DNA from: Neolewinella litorea
GTDB lineage: Bacteria > Bacteroidota > Bacteroidia > Chitinophagales > Saprospiraceae
NCBI RefSeq assembly: GCF_004803465.1
Contig: NZ_SRSF01000002.1
Coordinates: forward strand, 62,001 to 126,000
Direction: 5' to 3'
Length of the DNA stretch: 64,000 bases
Shown: in pieces, positions 1-7,857 of the stretch
Numbering within the stretch: the stretch's first letter is position 1
Layout of the letters: each line of letters begins with the position of its first letter
The notes under the pieces: generated by a model
What the model saw: only the letters and a program-made list of their open reading frames with translations
Told to the model about the DNA's origin: nothing
Database searches by the model: none
Program-made: the position numbers and the translations under genes

Positions 1-929
1 TCCTGTTCCAGAACCGCCGCGGCTTTGCGCCCGTGTACTTCTGTCCGACCTGCGAGTGGACGGTGGAGTGCGTCAACTGCGACGTTAGCCTTACCTACCA
101 CAAATACCAGCACCGCCTGCGCTGCCACTGCTGTGGCTACGCCACTCCCCCGCCGGAACACTGCCCGGCCTGCGGGGAGGTACAACTAAAGCTGAGCGGT
201 ACTGGAACGGAGAAGATCGAGGACGAGCTGAAGATCTTTTTACCCGAAGCGCGGATCGCCCGCATGGACCTCGACACTACCCGTGGCAAGAATGCGCTGG
301 GTAAGCTCATCGACCAGTTTGAGGTCGGCGAGCTCGACGTACTGGTGGGGACGCAGATGGTGACCAAGGGCCTGGATTTCGCGCGGGTAGGATTGGTGGG
401 CGTCATCAGTGCCGACCAGTTGCTGCGGTTTCCGGATTTCCGGGCCGACGAGCGCGCCTTTCAACTGATGCTGCAGGTGGCCGGACGAGCCGGGCGGCGC
501 GACCGCCGGGGGCAGGTGGTGATCCAGGCCCACGAGGGAAGCCACCCCGTGCTTACCGACGTACTGGCGGCCGACTACGACAACTTCATCCGCCGGGAGG
601 CCGGCAACCGGCAGCAGCACCGTTTCCCGCCCTACGGGCGCATGATCCGCATCCAACTGCGGCACCCACGGCGCACCACCGTAGAGGAGGGCGCCAAACT
701 TCTGGGTAAGTGGCTGGCCCACTCGCTCGGTGAGCGGCTGGAGGGCCCCTTCGAGCCCAGCGTGGCCCGCCTGCGCACCTATTACTTGCAGGACATGGTG
801 ATCCGTCTTTCCCCCGCCCCGGCGGAAGGGCAACGGGTCAAGGACCTTATTCGCCGGGCTACGGGCAAACTCGCTACGGAGAAAGGTCTGAGTGGCGTCC
901 GGGTAGTGGTTGACGTAGACCCGTACTGA
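1..929 (+). CDS. priA: Primosomal protein N' (PriA helicase), C-terminal part; 5' end outside the window
   Basis: PriA is a 3'-5' superfamily 2 DNA helicase that reloads the replisome at stalled forks. The reading frame is already open at the window edge (codons from base 3 read LFQNRRGFAP, a PriA signature), so the gene is truncated by the window and the GTG at 33 is not its start. Visible: the zinc-binding region with paired cysteines (CPTC, CVNC, CHCC, CPAC), then helicase motif V (GTQMVTKGLDF) and motif VI (QVAGRAGR), then the C-terminal PriA domain. About 309 C-terminal residues are present of the usual 730-820. It converges on the head-GIN gene with a gap of 3 bases. Confidence 0.95.
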   Translation, partial: LFQNRRGFAPVYFCPTCEWTVECVNCDVSLTYHKYQHRLRCHCCGYATPPPEHCPACGEVQLKLSGTGTEKIEDELKIFLPEARIARMDLDTTRGKNALGKLIDQFEVGELDVLVGTQMVTKGLDFARVGLVGVISADQLLRFPDFRADERAFQLMLQVAGRAGRRDRRGQVVIQAHEGSHPVLTDVLAADYDNFIRREAGNRQQHRFPPYGRMIRIQLRHPRRTTVEEGAKLLGKWLAHSLGERLEGPFEPSVARLRTYYLQDMVIRLSPAPAEGQRVKDLIRRATGKLATEKGLSGVRVVVDVDPY

Positions 930-932
930 TCC

Positions 933-1685
933 TTACTGTTCGTGGGCACTTCTGACCCGTCCGGCGCTGCTGGTATCCGACACCACGTCGGAGGGGTTGC
1001 CCGAGTAGCGCACCACGCCGGCACTGCTGGCGTCGGCGCGCAGGGTATTGCGCGCGTGTACGGCCACGCTGGCCGCGCTGCTGACGTTGGCCACGGCGTC
1101 GTCGGCTTCCAGCCCACCCGCATCGATGCTGCTGGCGCTGCTGGCGTCGGCGGTCACCCGGCTGGCGGACCCCTTGACCATAATCTGTCCCGAGCTGCTG
1201 GCGTCCAGGTCTACCCGTTTTCCGGTAAACTGCAGATCGATCAGGGCGGAGCTGCTCACGTCAAGCGATAAATCCTCGCCGCTGAAAGGTGTCTTGCCGA
1301 TTACACGCGAACTGCTGGAGGCGTCGATGGACTCGAGGCGCGGCAGGGATACGAAGACCCGGATGTCTTCCGTGGATTTGAAGTTGGCGTCGTCCGAGAA
1401 TTTGATGTGCAGGGTTCCGTTGATGACTTTTGTTTCGATAAAATCCTGGAGGTTGCTTTCCGCCTCGACGCGAACGTCGAAGGAGCCGCTCTCCGTCAGT
1501 TCGACGCGGAAGGAGCAGCAGGCGCTCACGCCGGTAAAGCCGTCGAGGTTTCGGGATTGCGTGACCAGGTCACCGTTTCCCTGTACCCGGTCGCGCTTGT
1601 TGAACCAACTCCCGTTGTTCACTTCCATCTGGGCGGCCAGGGGGGTAAGCAGGAGGATAAACAGCGATGTGATGATGATTTTCAT
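933..1685 (-). CDS. Head-GIN domain (DUF2807) secreted protein, putative adhesin-like
   Basis: Secreted protein of 250 residues. The chosen ATG gives a clean signal peptide (MKIIITSLFILLLTPLAAQ); an upstream in-frame start would add 21 polar residues before it. After the signal comes a short region around a CC pair and a strongly periodic part in which a D-x-SS-A/S motif returns about every 20 residues (DASSSS, DVSSSA, DASSSG, DASSAS, NVSSAA, DASSAG, DTSSAG). This fits the right-handed beta-solenoid expected for the DUF2807 head-GIN family, which is common in Bacteroidota and often annotated as a putative autotransporter adhesin. True function is unknown. A -7-like TACATTCG lies upstream on the minus strand near 1711. 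Confidence 0.85.
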   Translation of the reverse strand: MKIIITSLFILLLTPLAAQMEVNNGSWFNKRDRVQGNGDLVTQSRNLDGFTGVSACCSFRVELTESGSFDVRVEAESNLQDFIETKVINGTLHIKFSDDANFKSTEDIRVFVSLPRLESIDASSSSRVIGKTPFSGEDLSLDVSSSALIDLQFTGKRVDLDASSSGQIMVKGSASRVTADASSASSIDAGGLEADDAVANVSSAASVAVHARNTLRADASSAGVVRYSGNPSDVVSDTSSAGRVRSAHEQ

Positions 1686-1778
1686 AGTCTTGTTTTGCTT
1701 GGCACCGTAGGGACGAATGTACGGGCAGTGGGTTGCACCGGTCAACATCTTTTTTAGCGGGGGAACGTTAAGGGCAGC

Positions 1779-3005
1779 ATGTCTAGACTCGTTTTTCTAC
1801 TGGCCCTGATGCTGTTTTTGGATGGGTACGCTTTTCTGGCATTGCGGTCGTGGCTCAGCCGCTACTCGCGCAGCGTGCGGTACACCGGTTACAGCCTATA
1901 TTGGTTGCTTACGGCGGGAGCCCTGGCCTACACCTTGTTGAACGTTTTCGACTGGAACGACAACTGGTCGAAGAACCTGCAGACCTACGGTCGTGCGGCC
2001 GTATTCGTGCTGTATTTCAGCAAGGTGCCGGTGGTGGTATTCCTGCTGTTTGATGAGCTGCGCCGCGGCTTCGGGTGGGTGGTCAACCGGCTGAGTCCGG
2101 TCACACCCCGCGACACCAGTCGGTCCCGATTCCTCAGCCAGGCCGCCCTGGTGGCCGGCGGCGTACCCCTGGTCACCCTCACCTACGGAATGGTGCGCAA
2201 TGCCTACCGCTACCGACGGTTCGCCGCCGAAGTGCCGGTCGAGAACCTGCCCGCCGGACTGGAGGGCCTGCGGATCGTACAGATCAGCGATATGCACTCC
2301 GGCAGCTGGACCCGCAAGACGCCCCTGTACGATGCCGTAGAGATGATAAACCGCGAGGAGGGCGACCTGGTGGTCTTCACCGGCGACCTGGTAAACAATC
2401 GGGCCGAGGAGATGCTGCCCTACGTCGACATTTTCAAGGAGGTACGAGGCAAATACGGGGTGTACAGCATCCTGGGCAACCACGATTACGGCGACTATGT
2501 AGACTGGGAAAGCGACGCTGCCCGGGCCGCCAACATGGAGCAACTCTACGACATCCACGCCCGGCTGGGTTGGGAACTCCTGCGCGACGAGCACCGCAAG
2601 ATCGACATCAACGGCCACCGCCTCGGGCTGATCGGCATCGAGAACTGGTCAGCCGTGATGCGCTTCCCCAAATACGGTAACCTGGAAAAGGCCGCCACGG
2701 GTACCGAAGACTGCGACTGCAAGGTGCTCCTCAGCCACGACCCCACCAGTTGGGATGCCCTGGTGCGCCCCGGCTTTCCCGACATTGACCTGACGCTCAG
2801 CGGTCATACCCACGGCTTTCAGTTCGGGGTCGAAATCCCAGGCTTCCGCTGGTCGCCCTCCCAGTACATCTACGAGCAGTGGGCCGGACTGTACCGGCAG
2901 GGCCGGCAAAGCCTGTACGTTAACCGTGGCCTGGGCTTCCTGGGCTACCCCGGGCGGGTGGGAATTTTACCGGAGGTCACGGTGCTTACCCTGCGGCGGG
3001 CTTGA
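1779..3005 (+). CDS. Membrane-anchored calcineurin-like metallophosphoesterase
   Basis: 408-residue phosphoesterase of the YkuE/YaeI-like class. The N-terminal third holds about three hydrophobic helices, then a stretch with RDTSRSRFLSQAALVAGG that resembles a fourth membrane or export segment, so the catalytic domain is probably membrane tethered. The metallophosphoesterase motifs are complete and in order: ISDMHSGSW (D-x-H), FTGDLVNN (GD), LGNHDYGD (GNHD), LLSHDP and SGHTHGF (GHTH). Relatives hydrolyse phosphodiester or pyrophosphate bonds such as UDP-diacylglucosamine or cell-wall intermediates; the substrate cannot be read from sequence. It stands alone between the divergent head-GIN gene and the hairpin repeat array. 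Confidence 0.88.
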   Translation: MSRLVFLLALMLFLDGYAFLALRSWLSRYSRSVRYTGYSLYWLLTAGALAYTLLNVFDWNDNWSKNLQTYGRAAVFVLYFSKVPVVVFLLFDELRRGFGWVVNRLSPVTPRDTSRSRFLSQAALVAGGVPLVTLTYGMVRNAYRYRRFAAEVPVENLPAGLEGLRIVQISDMHSGSWTRKTPLYDAVEMINREEGDLVVFTGDLVNNRAEEMLPYVDIFKEVRGKYGVYSILGNHDYGDYVDWESDAARAANMEQLYDIHARLGWELLRDEHRKIDINGHRLGLIGIENWSAVMRFPKYGNLEKAATGTEDCDCKVLLSHDPTSWDALVRPGFPDIDLTLSGHTHGFQFGVEIPGFRWSPSQYIYEQWAGLYRQGRQSLYVNRGLGFLGYPGRVGILPEVTVLTLRRA

Positions 3006-3012
3006 GGATGGA

Positions 3013-3427
3013 TCGGGCTTGAAAGCCGTCCACCCGTTTTGATTAGCGGGTTGAGGGGCTCTAGGCCCGATTATGGATTGAAGTGTCTTCTATAACTCGG
3101 GCTGGAAATTCCTTCACCCGTTTTCGGTAGCGGGTTGAGGGACTCCAGGCCCGATTATGGATTTAAGTGTCTTCTATAACTCGGGCTGGAAAGCCCTCCA
3201 CCCGTTTTCGGAAGCGGGTTGAGGGGCTCCAGGCCCGATTATGGCCGGTAGCTGGTATGATGGCTCGGGCTGAAAGCCCTCGGCCGATCTATCACTCGGG
3301 CTGGAAGCCCCCGACCATAGGCAATGAGCCCTCGATCGTTTTCGGAAGCGGGTTGAGGGGCTCCAGGCCCGATTATGGCCGGTAGCGGGTATGATGGCTC
3401 GGGCTGAAAGCCCTCGACCGTTTGTTC
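3013..3427. repeat. Tandem array of 84-bp hairpin-forming repeats
   Basis: Units begin with TCGGGCTG at 3013, 3097, 3181, 3265, 3296 and 3399. The first three units are exactly 84 bp each; the unit at 3265 is cut short (31 bp), the one at 3296 is 103 bp long, and the last is truncated by the next gene. Within a unit, the left arm starting TCGGGCTGGAAAGCCCTCC is nearly complementary to the right arm ending GGGGCTCCAGGCCCGA around a TTTTCGGAAG-like loop, so each unit can fold into a long stem. The array fills the whole space between two convergent genes and has no ORF of its own. It resembles REP/BIME-type or multi-hairpin 3' end elements. Confidence 0.85.
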
Positions 3428-4339
3428 CTACGCCACTTCGTGGCCTCGGCCGGCTTCCAGTATCTCGTACCACTCCTGCCGCTCCAGGTCGATGCTGAGG
3501 GCTTTCAGCGAGCGGGTGATCCGATTCTTTTTGGTGGTGCCGATGACGGGTACGGGTCGCGTGGGGTGCTTACGGCACCAGGCCAGCAGGATGACGTCTT
3601 CCTCCACTCCGTACTTTTCGCCGATCTCCCGCACCTTTTCGCGCAGGCGGAGCAGTTTGGTGCCCTCTCCCTTAAAGTATTCCGTGCCGCCCAGCGGGCT
3701 CCACACCATGGGGCGCAGACTGTGCGACTGGCACTGGTCGTAGGTACCGTCGAAGAGTGGCTCGGTGTGCAGGGGGTGGCATTCCACCTGGTTGGTGACC
3801 AGGTGGGTATGGGCGTTCAGTAGAGAAAACTGGCTGGGCGTGAAGTTGCTCACACCGAAATGGAGCACCTTGCCGGACTGCCGCAGGGAATCGAAGGCCG
3901 CGGCGATCTCCTCGGGCTCCATCAGGGGATCCGGGCGGTGGATGAGCAGCAGGTCCAGGTAGTCGGTCCGCAATTTTTCCAGACTGCGTTCCGCCGAGGC
4001 GATGATGTGCTTTTTGCTGCTGTTGTAGTGTGGTAGCCGGTTCTTGGGTCGGTTGCCGGTGACCAACTGGATGCCGCATTTGGTGACCAGCTGGATCTGT
4101 CCCCGCACGCTGCTGCTGTGCTGCTTAAGGGCGGTGCCGAACGCTTCCTCGGTGGTATAATGGCCGTAGATGTCGGCATGATCAAAGGTAGTGATGCCGA
4201 GATCGACGCAATGCCCGATCAGGTCGGCCATCGTGACAGCATCGTAATCGCTGCCCCAGACCCCCCAGGTCATGGTGCCGGCGACGATCTCGGATAACTG
4301 GGGTCCCTCGGGACTTAATTTTCGTTGGGCTGCGTTCAT
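3428..4339 (-). CDS. Aldo/keto reductase
   Basis: 303-residue NAD(P)H-dependent oxidoreductase with a TIM-barrel fold, closest by eye to the YdhF-like branch. The catalytic tetrad is visible: Asp and Tyr in FDHADIYGHYTTEEAFG, Lys in LVTKCGIQL, His in LLLIHRPDPLMEP. The cofactor end is marked by PVIGTTKKNRI near the C-terminus. Substrate is unknown; relatives reduce small aldehydes and ketones. Divergently transcribed from the TMEM220-like gene, with 27 bases between the two starts. Confidence 0.92.
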   Translation of the reverse strand: MNAAQRKLSPEGPQLSEIVAGTMTWGVWGSDYDAVTMADLIGHCVDLGITTFDHADIYGHYTTEEAFGTALKQHSSSVRGQIQLVTKCGIQLVTGNRPKNRLPHYNSSKKHIIASAERSLEKLRTDYLDLLLIHRPDPLMEPEEIAAAFDSLRQSGKVLHFGVSNFTPSQFSLLNAHTHLVTNQVECHPLHTEPLFDGTYDQCQSHSLRPMVWSPLGGTEYFKGEGTKLLRLREKVREIGEKYGVEEDVILLAWCRKHPTRPVPVIGTTKKNRITRSLKALSIDLERQEWYEILEAGRGHEVA

Positions 4340-4366
4340 GGTGTAATTTTACGCTAACGTACTGAT

Positions 4367-4744
4367 ATGAAATATTTCCATCTCTTAGTCGCCGTACTTT
4401 TCCTTTTGTTCGCCTATTGGCAGCTTAATGATCCGGACTGGCCATTATGGGTGCTCATGTACGGCTCCGTAGCCGTAATCGCCGGCTGGAGCGCCGTGGC
4501 GCAGCCGCCTCGGCTGCTGATCTTTGTTGCGTTGACCGCCTCGGCCCTATGGATGGGTAGCCTGATCCCGGACCTAATTGAATGGATTAATGACGGTATG
4601 CCCACCATAGCCGGGCAGATGAAGGCCGAATCGCCATACATCGAGCTTACGCGCGAGTTCTTCGGCTTGCTGATCTGTACCCTCGCGCTGATTGGTTACG
4701 TCGTCGTATCCAGAGACCGCGTTCAGCCGATCGCCGGAAAGTAG
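4367..4744 (+). CDS. TMEM220-family small membrane protein
   Basis: 125-residue protein with four predicted membrane helices and the typical N-terminal pattern of the transmembrane family 220 (LFAYWQLNDPDWPLWVLMYG). The acidic loop between helices 3 and 4 (ESPYIELTREFFG) is also family-like. No enzymatic motif is seen and the role is unknown. Its 3' end overlaps the convergent LytTR gene by 22 bases, so the two transcripts have complementary ends. Confidence 0.8.
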   Translation: MKYFHLLVAVLFLLFAYWQLNDPDWPLWVLMYGSVAVIAGWSAVAQPPRLLIFVALTASALWMGSLIPDLIEWINDGMPTIAGQMKAESPYIELTREFFGLLICTLALIGYVVVSRDRVQPIAGK

Positions 4745-5469
4745 TCGGGGCTGACGGGCACCTGCTGCTCCGTCGATACCAGACGCAAGCGCAGACCCTG
4801 AGCATCTGCCGATACCCCTACGATGCAGTTCTTGTTGACCACGTAATCCCGGTGGCACCGCACGATGCCTTCCCGGCGGTAGCGATCGGCCAGTGATTGC
4901 AGGGAATGGATTACTTCTTCGCTTACTCCGTTGCGATAATGCACGGTATTGGTTTCGGTCGAAGCCTTCTCTCCGAATACCACTTGCCCGGCGGCCGGGC
5001 TCCCACCCAGACTCGCCAGCTGGACGCGACCGGCTACCCGCTGGTGCTCGCCCTCCGCCCGCAGCTGGACGGCTACGCCGCTCACTATGATCGGCAGCAG
5101 GCCCACCAGTACCGTAGGGACTGTGATGTAGAGCAGCACCCTGACGTTCAGGACCGTCCACCCTACCGTGGCATTATATAGAATAAAGCAGGCCACCGAT
5201 ACCAGCAGCAGCAACGTGGCCTGATCCAGCGTCCAGCGGAACATCGTCCATTTTCGACCTGTGCGCCGCACCCCCAGGCGCTCCGTCAGGTAATGGTAGG
5301 CCAGGGCTACCACCAGCGTGGTCAGACCGTAAGCCAGGGCCAATAAGGGAGAAAAGAGAAAGAGCAGGGCCAAGAATACGAACAGCGCCGTGCGGGCGTG
5401 GCCGATCATCACGCCTCGGCCGAAGGGGCGCTCGGGAAAGGGCCGCCGGAAGGGATTACGGCTCAGCAT
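4723..5469 (-). CDS. Membrane-bound LytTR-type DNA-binding regulator
   Basis: About 248 residues from the ATG at 5469, which overlaps the stop of the upstream gene (ATGCTGA); longer in-frame starts would lie inside that gene. The N-terminal half has four hydrophobic helices (for example ALFVFLALLFLFSPLLALAY and LLLLVSVACFILYNATVGW). The C-terminal half is a LytTR DNA-binding domain, recognised by the spacing IVRCHRDYVVNKNCIVGV followed by VPVSPDYF. Such proteins are one-component regulators that sense at the membrane and bind direct repeats. It is coupled to the hypothetical gene upstream, suggesting they act together. Targets are unknown. Confidence 0.82.
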   Translation of the reverse strand: MLSRNPFRRPFPERPFGRGVMIGHARTALFVFLALLFLFSPLLALAYGLTTLVVALAYHYLTERLGVRRTGRKWTMFRWTLDQATLLLLVSVACFILYNATVGWTVLNVRVLLYITVPTVLVGLLPIIVSGVAVQLRAEGEHQRVAGRVQLASLGGSPAAGQVVFGEKASTETNTVHYRNGVSEEVIHSLQSLADRYRREGIVRCHRDYVVNKNCIVGVSADAQGLRLRLVSTEQQVPVSPDYFPAIG

Positions 5470-6050
5470 GGTTGGTTGGAGAACAGGGCGTAGACTTCCA
5501 GCCCGCGGCGGTACAACTGCTCTACCTCCTCCGGTGGAAGCAACACTCCCTTTTTGTACACCAGCAGATAGTAGCCAATACCCTCCACCGACCACCCCTT
5601 GTGCAGGGTAAAGTAATTCAAGACATCCTCGGTGAAGTGATGGCGGATGTAGCCTTCATCCTCCCCGGTGAGGCGGTACTGCCGACTGAACTTCGGAAAC
5701 CGAACAAAGTCGATGTCGTCCCAGCCGAAGAGCTGGCCCATCTTGTGCAACAGGGATTCGGGCTGCAGGCACAGTTCCGGTAAGACCAGCCGCTGACTGT
5801 GCAGAAAAAAAACGGTTTGGTGGACGGACTGCTTGGCACCGAATTCCCGGTAGCTGAAGTCGAAGAGATAGGCATCGTACTCGTGAAGCCCCTGCTGCTC
5901 GCGCAGTACGTTGGCGATGGTCCGGTCGCGACCGCGTGAGGTGAGCCGAAAGTCTTCGAGCCAGCGCTGCAGTCCGTATTCGTCACCCTTGCTGAAGGTG
6001 AAGCCTAACCGGTCGGCCAACTGCCAAAGACGCTCTGCGCGGTACTCCAT
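5463..6050 (-). CDS. Conserved hypothetical protein translationally coupled to the LytTR regulator
   Basis: 195 residues from the ATG at 6050 (MEYRAERLWQLADRLGF). The start is set by a rho-independent terminator at 6063-6098; earlier in-frame ATG codons lie within or beyond that terminator and are unlikely. No signal peptide or membrane helix. The sequence is rich in aromatic and charged residues (DAYLFDFSYREFG, HSQRLVLPELCLQPESLL, FPKFSRQYRLTGEDEG) and looks like a soluble globular domain. I do not recognise the family. The 7-base overlap with the LytTR gene implies co-translation. Confidence 0.75.
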   Translation of the reverse strand: MEYRAERLWQLADRLGFTFSKGDEYGLQRWLEDFRLTSRGRDRTIANVLREQQGLHEYDAYLFDFSYREFGAKQSVHQTVFFLHSQRLVLPELCLQPESLLHKMGQLFGWDDIDFVRFPKFSRQYRLTGEDEGYIRHHFTEDVLNYFTLHKGWSVEGIGYYLLVYKKGVLLPPEEVEQLYRRGLEVYALFSNQPC

Positions 6051-6062
6051 ACCCAAAGATAA

Positions 6063-6098
6063 AAAATGCCCGTATCCAGCGGGGGATACGGGCATTTT
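6063..6098 (-). terminator. Rho-independent terminator of the DUF1573 gene
   Basis: On the minus strand a 15-bp perfect stem (AAAATGCCCGTATCC with its complement) closes over a 6-base loop and is followed by a T-run. It lies 40 bases after the DUF1573 stop and just before the next gene's ATG. Confidence 0.88.
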
Positions 6099-6138
6099 CG
6101 GGAAGAACGGTCGGGCCGCGGAGGACCAGGTTGTCTGC

Positions 6139-6600
6139 CTAGTTGCCGTTGTTAAACATTCCGGCACCGCCGGCGGGGACGGCTTCGGGCTGGGCGGGCT
6201 TATCGAGTACCTCTCCCATGATGGTGAGTACGATGGGCTCTTCGCTCAGGTTGGTCGTGAGGGTTACGCGCTTGCGAAACTTGCCAAGGCGATCGGTAGC
6301 GTAGCGCACCTTGATCTCTCCGGATTCACCGGGAGCCACGGGAGCCTTGCTGTAGCTGGGCACCGTACATCCGCAAGAACCCACGGCATTGGTGATGATG
6401 AGCGGCTGGGTGCCGGTATTCGTGAAGGTGAAGGTCCGGTAGGGATCAGCGTTCTGCTGGATGGTGCCGTAGTCGATCTCGGTCTGCTCAAAGGTCATAC
6501 CGGCGGTGGCGGCGGCGGTCTGCTCGGTCGCGGGTGCCTGGGCCTGCAGACTGACGGATAGACCGCCGAGCAGAAGGAGAAGGGAGAAAATGCGCTGCAT
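6139..6600 (-). CDS. DUF1573 domain exported protein
   Basis: 153-residue secreted protein with signal peptide MQRIFSLLLLLGGLSVSLQAQ. The rest is an immunoglobulin-like DUF1573 domain: FEQTEIDYGTIQQNADPYR, FTNTGTQPLIITNAVGSCG, then the CGCT pair, PGESGEIKVRYAT and FRKRVTLTTN. These domains are abundant in Bacteroidota envelopes and resemble ASPM-SPD2-Hydin folds; the biochemical role is unknown. Single-gene transcript, closed by the terminator at 6063-6098. Confidence 0.92.
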   Translation of the reverse strand: MQRIFSLLLLLGGLSVSLQAQAPATEQTAAATAGMTFEQTEIDYGTIQQNADPYRTFTFTNTGTQPLIITNAVGSCGCTVPSYSKAPVAPGESGEIKVRYATDRLGKFRKRVTLTTNLSEEPIVLTIMGEVLDKPAQPEAVPAGGAGMFNNGN

Positions 6601-6746
6601 ATCAGATTGTTTTTCTTCGGGTGTAAAGGTACGGTGGGCACGCTTAGTATGCCACTATCCGGTCTTACAACGTCGGGGGAGTACAAAAGATGATACGGTC
6701 ACCGCCGTTTCCGTGTTAAGGGCCTGCAAAAACTTCTACCAATTGT

Positions 6747-6778
6747 TTTGAAATGTAAAAGCAGGGCGCTTATCTTTG
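6747..6778 (+). promoter_or_regulatory. Bacteroidota-type promoter of tRNA-Ala
   Basis: A TTTG -33 element (6747-6750), a 20-base spacer and a perfect TAnnTTTG -7 element (TATCTTTG, 6771-6778) lie 18 bases before the tRNA. This matches the consensus for the Bacteroidota primary sigma factor. Confidence 0.65.
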
Positions 6779-6795
6779 CCACCGCTTAACCGCTA

Positions 6796-6872
<77 letters not shown>

Positions 6873-6874
6873 AC

Positions 6875-6906
6875 AACGCCTCCGACAGTCCGCTGTCGGG
6901 GGCGTT
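6875..6906 (+). terminator. Terminator of tRNA-Ala
   Basis: A 14-bp stem (AACGCCTCCGACAG with its complement, one G-U pair) over a 4-base loop starts four bases after the tRNA. It is followed by a weakly T-rich tail (CGTGTTTATT). Confidence 0.6.
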
Positions 6907-6911
6907 CGTGT

Positions 6912-7712
6912 TTATTCCCGAACCATATCCAGAGCGTAGGTCAGCGGAATTTTACCTTCGAGCCCCCGCAGCTGCCAGCGCTGCGCCCCCACCTGAACCG
7001 TATCCGGAAAGCAGTCGTAGGGTGAAAAGTCGTACTCCCTGAAGGCCCGTAATCTGAGCCCCTGGTCAAGGAGCGCCGTGATCACTTTACTGACCGGGTG
7101 GTCCCAGCTGACGTTTTTGCCCTTCACCCCCTCACTGCCGTCGGTATAGCTGCCCTCGGCCTCTTCCACAATAGGCACCCCGCCGAAGTAGGAATACTCC
7201 AGCCCCGTGCGCTCCTCGTTCCACAGCCAGGCCAGCGGGTGAAATTCCACGAACACGAACCGACCGCCCGGGCGCAGGTAGCGCGCGACTACCGCCGCCC
7301 ACCGGTCCATGTCGGGCAACCACCCTATAGTACCGTAGCTGGTAAAGACGTAGTCGAAACGTCCCGCTTCATCGAGGTGGTCCGGCAGGCTGTATAGATC
7401 GCAGTTGATGAACCGCGCCGTCAGTCCGGCGCGCGTTGCCAGATCACGAGCTGCTTCGATGGCCCGGTCGCTGAGGTCCACGCCCGTAACATCCGCGCCT
7501 CGGCGGGCCAGCGATAGGCTGTCCTGGCCGAAGTGGCATTGGAGGTGCAACAGCCTCTGGCCAGTGAGGTCATCGGGGAGCATTCCGGCTTCAATTTCCC
7601 GCAGGCTGTCCTGGCCGGCCAGCCAACCGGCTACGTCGTAAAACTTGCTTCCCAGGTGGGCCGGCGTACGGTCATTCCAGTGGGCCCGGTTGATGTCGAG
7701 GTAGTCGTCCAT
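6912..7712 (-). CDS. Class I SAM-dependent methyltransferase
   Basis: 266-residue cytoplasmic enzyme. The Rossmann-type SAM site is clear: motif I LLHLQCHFGQDSLSLAR with the acidic strand end VTGVDLSDRAIEAA, then FINCDLYSLP and FDYVFTSYGTIGWLPD, followed by the YLRPGGRFVFVEFHP strand. The N-terminus (DINRAHWNDRTPAHLGSKFY) is typical of a Bacteroidota subgroup of small-molecule methyltransferases. Substrate unknown. It is transcribed towards the tRNA and stands alone. Confidence 0.9.
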   Translation of the reverse strand: MDDYLDINRAHWNDRTPAHLGSKFYDVAGWLAGQDSLREIEAGMLPDDLTGQRLLHLQCHFGQDSLSLARRGADVTGVDLSDRAIEAARDLATRAGLTARFINCDLYSLPDHLDEAGRFDYVFTSYGTIGWLPDMDRWAAVVARYLRPGGRFVFVEFHPLAWLWNEERTGLEYSYFGGVPIVEEAEGSYTDGSEGVKGKNVSWDHPVSKVITALLDQGLRLRAFREYDFSPYDCFPDTVQVGAQRWQLRGLEGKIPLTYALDMVRE

Positions 7713-7857
7713 ACTACAAGTTTACAAAGCGGGCGCCGGAGCGCGGGTGCCAGGCCGGCGGCAATGCAATAGTATGTGGCTTTCTACCGGGAATGGCCGC
7801 GGTCTTCCCTTGTTGTTTCGTCGTACATTAAGGTGCCGAAAAAAGCTTTTCCTTCCT

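Noticed and set aside
3013-3427. CRISPR array
   Set aside because: The repeats are 84-bp direct tandem units with no unique spacers, and no cas gene is present.
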